Positions 1 through 8,944 of a stretch of DNA of 64,000 nt are shown in pieces (position 1 is the stretch's first letter; the number at the start of each line of letters is the position of its first letter). Source of the stretch: Sva-07 sp963793335 (GTDB lineage Bacteria; Actinomycetota; Acidimicrobiia; Acidimicrobiales; Ilumatobacteraceae); contig CAWBZS010000014.1 of assembly GCA_963793335.1 (NCBI GenBank), positions 1 to 64,000 of the forward strand, given 5' to 3'. A program made the position numbers and the translations under genes. The notes under the pieces were generated by a model, which was not told the DNA's origin, ran no database searches, and saw only the letters and a list, made by a program, of their open reading frames with translations.

Positions 1-91
1 GCGGCCATGAGATCCTGCCCAGTGGCGGTCATGTAGCTGCCCGTTGGCGGTCAACAGAATTGCCCAGCGGCGGCCATCAGTTCTGCCCACG
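1..91. repeat. Tandem 22-23 bp repeats, about four units
   Basis: Four imperfect units start at about 1, 24, 46 and 69. Each contains GGCGG(C/T)CA followed by a variable stretch and then TGCCC. The first unit is cut by the window start. Multiple short repeats of this kind are known at the ends of IS21-family elements, so this may be the terminus of such an element lying to the left. That is inference, because no istA/istB gene is in view. No coding region is supported here. Confidence 0.55.
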
Positions 92-111
92 TGTTGAAGT
101 TCGTTCCTGCC

Positions 112-145
112 GGGGACTGTCAGATCCGCGGTGTAACTGGTCTGG
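112..145 (+). repeat. IS256-type left inverted repeat
   Basis: Begins GGGGACTGTCAGATC and ends GGTGTAACTGGTCTGG. It pairs with 1492-1525, with mismatches only in the few central bases. Confidence 0.9.
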
Positions 146-189
146 CCTGAAACGCTGAGCGACTTGCTCGGCTGGAAGGACAGACAACC

Positions 190-1461
190 ATGACAGACCA
201 TGATGTGGCGGTGGCGACACCGCCCGAGGACATGAACGACGAGCGACCGGATCGGTCGCTCGCGGAGCAGCTCGTCGACCAGGCTCGCGCTGACGGCAAG
301 AACCTTGTCGGCCCCGGCGGGCTGCTGTCGGACTTGACCAAGCAGGTCCTCGAGACCGGGTTGGAGGTCGAGATGGAAGAACATGTCGGCTATCCGAAAC
401 ACGCCGCCGAGGGCCGCAACCACGGCAACTCCCGCAACGGGACCCGTTCCAAGACGGTAATCACCGAGATCGGCCCGATCGAGCTGGACGTGCCCCGCGA
501 TCGCGACGGCAGCTTCGAACCCGAAACGGTGCGCAAGAACCAGCGCCGGCTCGACGGGGTCGACTCGATGGTGATCTCCTTGACAGCGAAAGGGTTGACG
601 ACCGGTGAGGTCGAAGCCCATTTGGCGGAGGTGTACTCGACGAACATCTCACGTGAGACGATCTCCAAGATCACCGACCGTGTGCTCGGGGAGTTGGCCG
701 AGTGGCAGAACCGGCCGTTGGATCGCGTGTATCCGGTGATCTTCATCGACGCGATCGTGGTGAAGATCCGCGACGGCCAAGTCGCCAACCGCCCGGTGTA
801 CGCGGCGATCGGTGTGACCGTTGACGGTCAACGCGACATCCTCGGGCTCTGGGTCGGCACCGGCGGTGAGGGCGCCAAGTACTGGTTGCAGGTCCTCACC
901 GAGATCAAGAACCGTGGCGTCGAAGACGCCTGCATCGTCGTGTGCGACGGGTTGAAAGGACTGCCCGAGTCGATTGAAGCGACTTGGCCGTTGGCGATCG
1001 TGCAGACCTGTGTGCTGCACCTGATCCGCAACACCTTCCGCCTTGCGTCGCGTGCAGACTGGGACAAGATGGCCCGCGATCTCCGACCCATCTACACCGC
1101 GGTCAACGAGGCCGACGCAGCAGCACGCCTGGATGAGTTCCACACCATCTGGGGCAACAAGTATCCGGCGATCCGGTCACTCTGGAAGAACGCCTGGGCC
1201 GAGTTCGTGCCGTTCTTGGACTACTCGCCGGAGATCCGACGGGTCATCTACTCGACGAACGCGATCGAGTCGCTGAACGCCAGGTTCCGGCGCGCGACAC
1301 GCGCCCGCGGGCACTTCCCCAACGAGCAGGCAGCGTTGAAGTGCTTGTATCTGGTGGTGCGGTCGCTCGACCCGAAAGGCACCGGCCAGGAACGCTGGAT
1401 GAACCGCTGGAAGCCCGCACTCAACGCCTTCGCCATCACCTTCGAAGGCCGCCTCTTCTAA
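190..1461 (+). CDS. IS256-family (Mutator-like) transposase
   Basis: A 423-residue DDE transposase that cuts and joins the ends of its own element. The catalytic triad reads as Asp187 (in FIDAIVV), Asp253 (in VCDGLKGLPES) and Glu360 (in STNAIESLNARFRR), the usual IS256 spacing with the conserved NAIES signature. An N-terminal DNA-binding region precedes the core. Length is normal for the family and the frame is intact, so the protein could be active. The ATG lies 44 bases inside the left inverted repeat and the stop about 30 bases before the right one. Confidence 0.95.
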   Translation: MTDHDVAVATPPEDMNDERPDRSLAEQLVDQARADGKNLVGPGGLLSDLTKQVLETGLEVEMEEHVGYPKHAAEGRNHGNSRNGTRSKTVITEIGPIELDVPRDRDGSFEPETVRKNQRRLDGVDSMVISLTAKGLTTGEVEAHLAEVYSTNISRETISKITDRVLGELAEWQNRPLDRVYPVIFIDAIVVKIRDGQVANRPVYAAIGVTVDGQRDILGLWVGTGGEGAKYWLQVLTEIKNRGVEDACIVVCDGLKGLPESIEATWPLAIVQTCVLHLIRNTFRLASRADWDKMARDLRPIYTAVNEADAAARLDEFHTIWGNKYPAIRSLWKNAWAEFVPFLDYSPEIRRVIYSTNAIESLNARFRRATRARGHFPNEQAALKCLYLVVRSLDPKGTGQERWMNRWKPALNAFAITFEGRLF

Positions 1462-1491
1462 GGCTCTACGATCCCCAACAACAATGACCAG

Positions 1492-1525
1492 CCAGACCAG
1501 TTACACCAACGATCTGACAGTCCCC
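1492..1525 (-). repeat. IS256-type right inverted repeat
   Basis: Reverse complement of the left end apart from a few central bases. Begins CCAGACCAGTTACACC and ends CAGTCCCC. Confidence 0.9.
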
Positions 1526-1713
1526 TCGGACGCTTCATCGATGACCGCTCCATGAACTGAACGACGGTTGCCCCGGGTGCAGCGGTCAGATCGACGTCAA
1601 CACATGACGGCAGGATTTTCCTCCCCCACCGTTTCGCGTAAGGCACGTCCGCCTCGATCGTCAGGACAGATGACGGCGCCGATCGGCGCCGCCTTCACGA
1701 ACGGAGACGGACG

Positions 1714-3046
1714 TTGATGATCACCACTTCACCTGAGTTCTTCGACGCTCCAGAGCGGGTCCTTTCTCGGCGTACTCGATGGCTGAGCGGAGCGGCCGTG
1801 GGACTGGCACTTGCCTCGTCGATGGTTCTGGTGCCGGCAGGCGTCAGCGAGGCGACGTACAACACCGGTGTTGCCTCGATGCACTTCGCCGGCCTCGCCG
1901 ACCAGTGCGACCCCGTGGCGGCTCAGCCATGCACGCCGGGCGCGGGCGAGGGCGACGCTGAACGTGCTGCACGTGACCCAGTCGTTGGTCGACGGCCAAC
2001 TGGTCTACGACACCATCGACGGCACCAGCCTGCTCGACGATCATCTCTGGATCGGCGTCGAGATCGGCGGGTCGTGCCGATCGCTGCACCGTCTCATCAA
2101 CTCCTGGGTCGACGGGCTTCCCGACCGCAACATCGACGGCGTCATCGACGACTCGTATCTCACCCAGCAGTTCGCCGGGCCGTTCCCGATGTCGATCTCG
2201 GTCCCCGACGCCATCTCGATGCCCACCAAGCCGATCGCCGTCGACGTTCCGATCGAGGACGCACTCGAGAGCGGATGGATCGACGGGTTCGACACCGTCG
2301 CCGACGTGCTCGCCGCCGGCGAGGACCGGGTCCAGGGTCGAATCGACGTCGGGTGGACACCCGCCGAAGCACGCAGCGTGCCCTACACCGTCAACACCGA
2401 ATTCCGCATCGCCGGCCAACTCGTCTGCGACCTCGCAGGTGCTGCGCAGCCGCGCATCAAACGTGAAGTCATCCACGTCCCACTGCGCATCGAGTTCGCA
2501 GCGGCTCCAGTAGATCTGTTGCCGCAGCCAGTTGGCGAGCTTCCGGCGCCGTCAGGGTTGCAGTCCCCTGTGGAAGTCACCGCCGCGTCGATCACCACGA
2601 CGTTGGACCCTGCCGATCCGTGCCGGTTGCAACTGTCGGGCACGATCAACACCAACGGGGCGACCAGCGTGGAGTACCGGTTCTTGAACGAGCACGGCCA
2701 GCCATCGAACACCTTCACCATCGACATCGACGACACCCACGTCGGGTTCTTTGCCCGCCACGTCGATGTGCCCGTGCTGGATGTTGCAGACGCCGGCGAC
2801 GACTTCGTACCAATGCAGGCCACAGGGGCGATCGGTGGCAAGGTCGCCGACGTCGACGAGTCGCTGTGGTCAGGGACGTATTCGTTGGAGATCGTGTCGC
2901 CGAATCGTCACCTCGCCGCCGACGGCTTCAATGTCGACTACTGCGAGCCGCCACCCGGCGGCATGCGCACATCGCAGGGGAGTCCAGGCGCGGCAGCGAT
3001 CGCCAGTGGGCTCCTGAACATCGACCGGACTGCGGGCCGATCGTGA
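1714..3046 (+). pseudogene. Secreted protein of unknown function, frame broken near 1955
   Basis: The reading frame opens at ATG 1714 with a clear signal peptide: a basic n-region, a hydrophobic stretch (VGLALASSMVLVPAG) and a likely cleavage after VSEA. After about residue 80 protein-like sequence continues only in the next frame, from about 1957 (TLNVLHVTQSLVDG) to the stop at 3046. The two halves join sensibly with one base removed or two added near 1955. The exported part is acidic, rich in beta-forming residues, and has several cysteines. I recognise no domain. The stop overlaps the GTG of the next gene (GTGA), suggesting the pair was translationally coupled. Either a real pseudogene or a sequencing indel. 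Confidence 0.6.
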
Positions 3047-3660
3047 AGTGCTTCTGTGGATGTGGGCGAGACGTTTCTGGCATGAGGCGATCGGCCTCGA
3101 ATCGGCTCGCGGTCGAGGTCGATCGCACCACCGCGGTGTTGCGCGGAGCAACCTCAGACGAGATCTTCGCGAGCGCCGTCGGCCCGGACGACGACCGACT
3201 CGTCAACGAGGGCGTTGCGCTGCTGTCAGTGCTGAGTCGACGCGTGCACGGCGAGAGTCGAGGAGACGGAATCAACAAACAGGCGATCAGGGCCTGGACC
3301 CGAGCGGCACTTGCACGTCGAAGCCACTTTGCGTCGAGAGCGCTGGCGGTCGGCTTCATCGGCACCACCGAAGCCATCAACGAAACAACATTCGTTGGCG
3401 CCCGAGCACCGGGCTCGGTATCGGGACTCGTCGACACCGGGATAACAATGCAAAGGGATCCGAGAATCACCATCACGGTCGATGTCGTGCCCGACGGGAG
3501 CCCTGTGTTCTCCATCTCGACGACGAACGTGGTGTCCCGGCTCATGCTCCCGCGGCACGGTGAGCCTGTCGAGGTGAGGTACGACCCCGATGACCACTCC
3601 CGGTTCGTGTTCAGAGTGAAACCGAGACCACTCACCGACGGCTCGTCCGTCGCTGGTTGA
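3043..3660 (+). CDS. Unknown protein with N-terminal Cys cluster
   Basis: A 205-residue protein read from GTG 3043, which overlaps the stop of the preceding secreted protein by GTGA. It opens with KCFCGCGRDV, three close cysteines that look like half of a metal-binding knuckle. A helical middle follows, and then a beta-rich C-terminal part (VDTGITMQRDPRITITVDV and LPRHGEPVEVRYDPDD) of the kind found in uncharacterised actinobacterial proteins that carry oligonucleotide/oligosaccharide-binding-like strands. I cannot assign a function. No signal peptide or membrane segment. A start further upstream would only add sequence antisense to sense within the previous gene, so the coupled GTG is preferred. 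Confidence 0.6.
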   Translation: MKCFCGCGRDVSGMRRSASNRLAVEVDRTTAVLRGATSDEIFASAVGPDDDRLVNEGVALLSVLSRRVHGESRGDGINKQAIRAWTRAALARRSHFASRALAVGFIGTTEAINETTFVGARAPGSVSGLVDTGITMQRDPRITITVDVVPDGSPVFSISTTNVVSRLMLPRHGEPVEVRYDPDDHSRFVFRVKPRPLTDGSSVAG

Positions 3661-3796
3661 CGGCACAGGGTGGAACAATGTCACGGCGTCGTGTTCGTAC
3701 CCACTGATGACGACGACATCCACGCCCTCGCCTTCTCTGCAAGTCTCGGCGGCGACGCCAGCGACGGAATCCACGGTCGGCTGCACCGAGGAATGA

Positions 3797-4231
3797 ACAC
3801 ACAGCGCGACATCGATCGAGTACAGCTGTGACGACGTCCTCACCGAGCCCGACGCCGAGCAACGAGTCGTCATCGAGATGGCGTTCCTCGATGGTGACAG
3901 CCACGGCGACATCGCCGCGCAACTCGACGTCCCGCTCGGGACCGTCAACGGCATAGTTCGGCTCGGACTCAAGAAGCTCGGTGGCAAACCAGGAGCTGCG
4001 ACATGGAACGCACCCACGAACTCATCGCGCTCGCCGCCCTCGGCGAGCTCACAACAGCCGAACAACTCGAACTCGACCAGGCCATCCAGGACGACCCTGC
4101 TGTGGGGGCCGAGCTCGACGATGCGCTCACTGCAGCAGCAACACTCCAACGCCTCGGTTCCGTGGAACCGCCCGCATCGATACGACCCGCCGTGCTGTCA
4201 GCGATCGCTTCAACACCTCAGGACGACCTGA
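3797..4231 (+). pseudogene. ECF sigma factor remnant (region 4 only)
   Basis: From about 3830 the frame encodes DDVLTEPDAEQRVVIEMAFL and then DIAAQLDVPLGTVNGIVRLG, a typical sigma-70 region 4 helix-turn-helix as in ECF factors. Region 2 is missing: a stop at 3794-3796 closes the frame upstream and no start codon precedes the domain. Homology ends near 3990, where the anti-sigma gene starts at 4003 in another frame. The sigma frame then runs on without meaning to 4231. This is the surviving C-terminus of a sigma/anti-sigma pair. Confidence 0.7.
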
Positions 4232-4464
4232 GCACATCCCAACCTGACCCGACGAACGCTGCCGCTTCGCCAGCCGAGTCGGCGGCGGCGGTGGATGACC
4301 TCGCCGCTCGACGTGCACGCCGACGATTCCGCCCGATGCTGCTCGCTGCAGCCGCAGTGGCGCTCTTCGCCACTGCGGATCGCACGGATTTCGTGCTCGG
4401 CGTCACCCAGGAACTGGCCGACGGCAGCCAAGCACCGAGCCTCCCGATCCTCGCCGCCGTCTGA
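4003..4464 (+). CDS. Anti-sigma factor-like protein, probably truncated
   Basis: A 153-residue product. The N-terminal 50 residues (ERTHELIALAALGELTTAEQ and onward) resemble the cytoplasmic sigma-binding domain of RskA-type anti-sigma factors, without the HC2 zinc cysteines. A low-complexity Asp/Ala/Ser linker and an RRARRRFRP stop-transfer region lead into a single hydrophobic stretch (MLLAAAAVALF). Only about 35 residues follow the membrane segment, where family members carry a 100-residue or longer extracytoplasmic domain, so it looks shortened. It follows the sigma remnant directly. With its partner broken it is probably non-functional. Confidence 0.55.
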   Translation: MERTHELIALAALGELTTAEQLELDQAIQDDPAVGAELDDALTAAATLQRLGSVEPPASIRPAVLSAIASTPQDDLSTSQPDPTNAAASPAESAAAVDDLAARRARRRFRPMLLAAAAVALFATADRTDFVLGVTQELADGSQAPSLPILAAV

Positions 4465-4883
4465 TCCGCTCGGAGCCGACCCTGGGGTTCGCCATCGATC
4501 GCGGGTACCGACGCTGAACTCACGAGCTCGCGGATGGTTCGGTGGCGAGCGAGCACACGCTGTCGTGTTGGCTCACATGCGAGACTCCGTGCTTGGCGCC
4601 GTGGTCACCACGACGCAATCACCAGATGGGACCGCTCTGGCGGTGATCCGAGAAGCGGCCGGCGACGACATGAGGCTCGCTGCAGCACACGACGACCTCG
4701 TCGGAGGGGAGATCCGCTCAGCGATTCGGCGCGCACTCGTCGCCACGAACTCGTGAATTCTGGCCGTCCACGGCATACCGCTGTGCCTGGCAAAGAGCTT
4801 CGTGCGACGCATCACGAACATCAGTGCACTTCCCCTGCTCGCAGCAATCGGACGCCCACGACCGGCGCTTCCAGGACGCTGCG
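4465..4883. other. Gene-poor stretch, 419 bp, with possible coding debris
   Basis: No convincing complete gene. A plus-strand frame ending at 4756 encodes a protein-like tail (VLAHMRDSVLGAVVTTTQSP and onward, with a helical end near IRSAIRRALVATNS). It has no credible start and no family I recognise, so it may be the lost C-terminus of a decayed neighbour. The rest shows nothing I can support. Confidence 0.4.
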
Positions 4884-5658
4884 TCAGTAGCCGAGTCGCG
4901 TTGCGATGGGTGTGAGGGTCGCTGCGTCGTCGTCGTCCAGATCGCTTCGCCACCGTCCGACGCTCGCTGTCGCAGAGGGCGTCGTGACGTGCTGCATCGG
5001 GCGATCGACGTCTGATGAGCACGAGCTCAACCCCGAGGTGCTCGCCGAGCATCTCGGCGGTGGTGTCAAGGTCGAGGGCGAGGTCCTCGTAGCGCAACCG
5101 AAGATCGGGCGGCTGAGCGTCGAGCTCATCGAGACGCACAGAAAGCTCGTCGGCGACGCTCTCGGCGTCTCTCGCCCAGTGGTCGGTGCCGCCGGCGAGG
5201 AACGATCGCCGTGACGCAAGGATGTCTCGAGGGTCGCGCACGAGATCGATCGTGAACACCTCGACGCCAGCTTCTCGAAGTGGCCCTTCATCCACCGCCA
5301 GTTTCTCGGCGTACCAACGAGCATCAGGACGGGCTGCCAGCAGTGCGTCCGACGCCGATGCCCACATCGCCCGGAGAAGTTCCGGTCGCCAGGCTTCGAT
5401 GTCGAGTGCGTCGCTCCGAAACGGCAGCGGACCCCATGAGGGTTGTGGCCCGAAGAAGAAGTCCGTCACCCCGACGTGCGTGCGTTCGTCGAAGGGCTCG
5501 GTCATCTGGGAAGCCATCCGAGTGAGATAGGAGCCGATTCTGTACTCGGCTGGATATCGCCGGTCGAATGCGATCGACGGGGAGGTGCCGAGCAGGCTCA
5601 TCAGCAGGGTGGTCCCGGTCCTGCCCGACAGCGGTCTGATTCCCACGATCGGGAGCAC
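4884..5658 (-). pseudogene. Sulfotransferase family protein, frame broken near 5000
   Basis: The minus-strand frame starts at 5658 with MLPIVGIRPLSGRTGTTLLM, matching the 5'-phosphosulfate (PAPS) binding loop of bacterial sulfotransferases. DLVRDPRDILASRRSF follows, fitting the 3'-phosphate site. LRYEDLALDLDTTAEMLGEH fits the conserved RYEDL region. After HLGVELVLI the frame becomes arginine-rich nonsense. The expected C-terminus (HVTTPSATASVGRWRSDL and a final TRLGY) is found in another frame and ends at 4884. One indel between about 4985 and 5015 restores a protein of about 258 residues, a normal size. It would move a sulfate group from PAPS to an unknown acceptor. Confidence 0.75.
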
Positions 5659-5764
5659 GCCCCCATTCTTGCGTGTCGCTCCAATCGCAGTTTCGATGGT
5701 GCGATTACCGGGTGCGCTGGTTGGGCCGCAGTGCGGCGGTCCGCTGCTCGTGCGGGTGGTGAAT

Positions 5765-6166
5765 ATGAGTGTGGATATCGGGCCGCGAGACGTGTCCGTG
5801 ATCGGCCATCATGAACAGATGCCTTCCTCCGGCGATCAACCGAGCGACATGATGTTCAGGCAGGTTGTCACTGCTCTTGATCCCGTAATGGTGCCGATCG
5901 GGTTCGCCAGCGGCCAGGGCGGCGACTCCGGAGACAAGGGCCAGGTGATCTTCTGCTCCGTCCACCCGAGCGGCGACGGACGATGCGCTGATGTCGTGCT
6001 GGATCTCCGACGAACCGAAGGATGGCGGATCGTGTCCATCAGCTACGACGGGTTCCACGACGACCACGTCGAGCATCTCCGTCTACGTCAAGACGTCAGG
6101 CTCCCGGAACAACTCGAGTCGCTACGGACGACCATCCCGGACGACTTGAACCAATGGAGCCAGTGA
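5765..6166 (+). CDS. Unknown small cytoplasmic protein
   Basis: A 133-residue protein from ATG 5765, chosen because GGGTGG lies a few bases upstream. A later ATG at 5819 has no ribosome-binding site. The core (FCSVHPSGDGRCADVVLDLR, then EGWRIVSISYDGFHDDHVEH) looks like a small alpha/beta domain without signal peptide or membrane segment. No family recognised. Its stop overlaps the start of the lipoprotein gene (TGATG), so the two are probably cotranscribed. Confidence 0.5.
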   Translation: MSVDIGPRDVSVIGHHEQMPSSGDQPSDMMFRQVVTALDPVMVPIGFASGQGGDSGDKGQVIFCSVHPSGDGRCADVVLDLRRTEGWRIVSISYDGFHDDHVEHLRLRQDVRLPEQLESLRTTIPDDLNQWSQ

Positions 6167-6537
6167 TGGGGTTTGCGGGGGTTCGACGGGCGCTCTCTTC
6201 GTGGCGGGTCCGCACACTCGTCCTCGGCGCGATCCTGCTCGTCGGTGCTTCCAGCGCATGTAGCGGAAGAACGGACGCCGAGGTACAAGAAGTGTCGGTT
6301 CAGAACGACGGGGCGACGCTCGTGCTTCAGGTCAATACCTGCAACGAGGACAGCACCAGCGTGTCAGTTGTCGAGTCCGACCGCGACATCGTCGTGACGG
6401 CGAGCACTCGGGCCAGCTTCGGTTGCAGCGGAGGAGACGACTGCTCCGATCCCCGGCGTGTTGAACTGGATGAGCCTCTCGGCGACCGCCAGATCCTCGA
6501 TGAAGACGGAAACGAAATCCGTCGCGTCAACCCGTAG
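6166..6537 (+). CDS. Putative lipoprotein of unknown function
   Basis: A 123-residue product read from ATG 6166, overlapping the upstream stop as TGATG. An ATG at 6154 is also possible. The N-terminus has a basic segment (RRALSSWRVR), a hydrophobic run (TLVLGAILLVG) and a lipobox-like SSAC, predicting attachment to the outer face of the membrane. The mature part is short, acidic and beta-rich, with three further cysteines (NTCNED, FGCSGGDDCSD) that could form disulfides. Function unknown. Confidence 0.6.
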   Translation: MGFAGVRRALSSWRVRTLVLGAILLVGASSACSGRTDAEVQEVSVQNDGATLVLQVNTCNEDSTSVSVVESDRDIVVTASTRASFGCSGGDDCSDPRRVELDEPLGDRQILDEDGNEIRRVNP

Positions 6538-6859
6538 CTCACCGAACCATTGCGACCCTGTCCCCGGCGGGCCACCTCGCCGAGATTATGCGGTGCTCGG
6601 CTTGGGCCGTGATGCGGCGCGTCGGACCATGTCCGGAGCGGGATTACGTGCGGCGATATCGAGTGCCCCCGACCGGCACTTCTGGGACACTCCACTGGCT
6701 TGGTGGTGGTAGTCGTGGCGCGGGTGGTCTTGGTGGTCTTCCTCTGTGTGGCCGAGATCAGGTAAGAGTAGCAGCGCCCTGGACCCACCGGATGTGCGCG
6801 AGATGCGCTTGCAGCGAGGCTCCTGATCCGTTTGGATTTCTTCGGGTCGTGTCACCCGG
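6538..6859. other. Gene-free stretch, 322 bp
   Basis: No supported gene. A GT-rich run lies at about 6700-6745 (repeated GGTGGT and CTTGGTGG). The stretch probably carries the promoter of the sigma factor gene that follows, but no -35/-10 pair is clear enough to call. Confidence 0.4.
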
Positions 6860-7366
6860 ATGTCGGTGCGGTGGCAACGTTGGGGTGTGAACGAGGTGTC
6901 GCTCGAGGATGCGTACAACCAGTACGCCGGTGACCTAGTTCGCTACGCCACCGTCCTCGTGCCCGGTTCTGCGGCAGCTGACGTCGTGGCCGATACCTTC
7001 GCGGATCTGTTGCGCAACCCCGGCGGAGCCTGGTCCAACGTTCGGTATCCGAAGGAGTTCTTGTTCGGTGCGGTGGCGAATCGGGCGCGCATGTATCACC
7101 GACAGACCGCCCGCCGCCGCCGCCGTGAGCGTCAACTCGTCGTCGCCGGACATCGAGACGAGGCGGTGATCGTCGATGATCCACCCGATGAGCTGTTGGA
7201 TGCGTTCAAGGAGTTGAGTGTGCAGCAGCGTGCAGTGACCTATCTGACCTATTGGCACGACTTGTCGGTGTCCGAGGTTGCCGACGCACTGGGCGTTGCT
7301 GATGGCACCGTGCGGCGCCAACTCGCCCGGGCCCGGACACGTCTGCGGGGAGCGCTGTCGTCATGA
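6860..7366 (+). CDS. ECF-type RNA polymerase sigma factor
   Basis: A 168-residue sigma-70 family protein with region 2 (EDAYNQYAGDLVRYATVLVP, then a FLFGAVANRARMYHR promoter-melting helix) and region 4 (LSVQQRAVTYLTYWHDLSVS, then ADALGVADGTVRRQLARAR). It would direct RNA polymerase to the promoters of a small regulon. The start may instead be GTG 6887 (VNEVSLED), closer to where family alignments begin. Neither start has a strong ribosome-binding site. The stop overlaps the ATG of the anti-sigma-like gene (ATGA), the usual coupled arrangement for a sigma factor and the membrane protein that holds it inactive. Confidence 0.85.
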   Translation: MSVRWQRWGVNEVSLEDAYNQYAGDLVRYATVLVPGSAAADVVADTFADLLRNPGGAWSNVRYPKEFLFGAVANRARMYHRQTARRRRRERQLVVAGHRDEAVIVDDPPDELLDAFKELSVQQRAVTYLTYWHDLSVSEVADALGVADGTVRRQLARARTRLRGALSS

Positions 7367-8716
7367 GCGATCAACACACCGGGGAGATCCGCGATCTGCT
7401 GGCACGCGCAATGTCCGACGCTCCCGACGCGCACCCGTGGGCCGACGTCGAACACCGCGCCCAGCAACATCATGCTCCACCGCCGCAGCGCCGTCGGACC
7501 GGAGTCTGGCTCGCCGCAGCAGCGTGCGTCGCTGTCCTTGTTGCAGGACTGGCCGCTGTCCTCCTCTACGACGCCGAACCGAACGGCGCCAACCGACAGC
7601 ACCACTCCGTCAACAGTCCCTTCCACATCGGTGCCGGCACCGACCACAACGACTCCCGAGAACGAATCGGCATGGACCGGGGGACTGCTCGACGACATCG
7701 ACGCCGGCTCCTCCGCCCGCTCGACGCCCTCACCGAGGGCGATGCGATCGTTCCGACCGCACCCGATGGCTGGAGGATTGCAGACTCGCGATGGGCAGAT
7801 CGCGACGCCCCGACGGTCGAGGAGTGGTCCGTCGAGATCATCGAGGCCCGCCCGGACGGAAACGGTCACATCCTCTATCTGACGCAGAGACGTGGAACGA
7901 CCTGTACGACGTCGGGGGTGTCCGCGACGATCACCACCAATGGCGTGGTGTGGGAGGCGGTTGGAGGCGAACGCTTCGCCGAGGGCGATGAGTTCGCCGA
8001 TCCCGGGACCCTGGTCGTCGCGAGTCGGAGATCGGTGTGTGTGGCTCAGGCACGGCTTTCCCCAGATGTTGAACGGACCATGGCTGGACAACCCGTCGAT
8101 CATCGAGTTCCTCGAAGGTCTGCGCGTCGGTTCACCGGACGTCGTGACGGCGGTGGGTGAGGCGTGCTGGCAGTGCGGCGACGCTGGCGCAGAGGGTGAC
8201 CCGTTCGCTGCGACGGAATCGTCGACTGCCACATCCACGACACCGTCCGGTGACCGGGAAATATCGGTGCCGAGCGACGTCGGCTCCGAAATTGGACGCC
8301 CGCTCACTGATCTGGTGGAGGGTGACGTCCTCGTTCCCACATACATCCCGCCAGGCCTGAGACTCCAGATCCCGGCACAGCGGTTCATCCACGGTGACGG
8401 AACACGAGAAACTTGGTTCAACCTCGAGACGCTTGACGGCATCTACGCGAACTCTGCAGGTCTCCACGACGTCGGCAGGCCGCTCGGGCCTCCCACTGCC
8501 AGTGAGCTGGACGATCCCAACCACCCGCCAGTCGACATCGGAGGCCTCACGTGGGTGTGGAACGACTTCGGCGCGGCGCGACACGCTGTCAGTGGCTCGT
8601 TCGCGGTCTCGGTCAGTCTGCACGGTCTCGACAGGTCGGAAGCCGAACGGTTCATTGAGGGTCTACGAGCCGTTCCCGCCGAACAGTTTCCGGGCACGAT
8701 TGTCGACAGTGACTGA
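7363..8716 (+). pseudogene. Membrane anti-sigma-like protein with two similar sensor domains, three frame breaks
   Basis: Opens at ATG 7363 (MSDQHTGEIRDLLARAMSDA) with a short cytoplasmic part and one membrane helix (WLAAAACVAVLVAGLAAVLL). The natural continuation then changes frame three times: a Thr/Pro-rich linker in another frame (about 7573-7710), a domain back in the first frame (LTEGDAIVPTAPDGWRI, about 7715-8035), then the second frame to the stop at 8716. The last part repeats the same domain (LVEGDVLVPTYIPPGLRL), so the extracytoplasmic region has two tandem copies. The order fits a transmembrane anti-sigma factor for the coupled ECF sigma. Repaired length is about 450 residues. Either a decayed gene or a spot with several sequence errors. 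Confidence 0.65.
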
Positions 8717-8944
8717 CTCACGGTCATCAACCGCAGCGAAACAGTGGCGCTGAGATCGTCGCAAGAGATGATCGATTCGAACTCGCAGCAGTACTGGTAG
8801 CGGACTAGGTGTGGAGCGAGAGCCGAGCCGCTCGGTAATCACGACCCGACACCCTCAAGCGAACGCCGCAGTGCCGGCGAAGTGTGGGAGGTCAAGCCTC
8901 CGATTGGGCAGCGCATAATCACCGCCAGGAGAACCCGTGGTCGC

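Larger units (their letters stand above)
112..1525 (+). mobile_element. IS256-family insertion sequence, complete
   Basis: A single transposase gene is bounded by 34-bp terminal inverted repeats at 112-145 and 1492-1525, which differ at only about three positions. Length (1.4 kb), one gene and repeat size fit the IS256 family. The 8-9 bases outside the two ends do not match, so no target duplication is visible. Either one end was rearranged after insertion or the duplication has decayed. Confidence 0.9.

Noticed and set aside
1..91. Possible CRISPR array
   Set aside because: Units are 22-23 bases, adjacent, imperfect and without unique spacers of constant size; they look like transposon-end repeats.
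4573..4883. C-terminal extension of the sulfotransferase in its first frame
   Set aside because: Arginine-rich, without family similarity; the correct C-terminus is in a second frame and ends at 4884.
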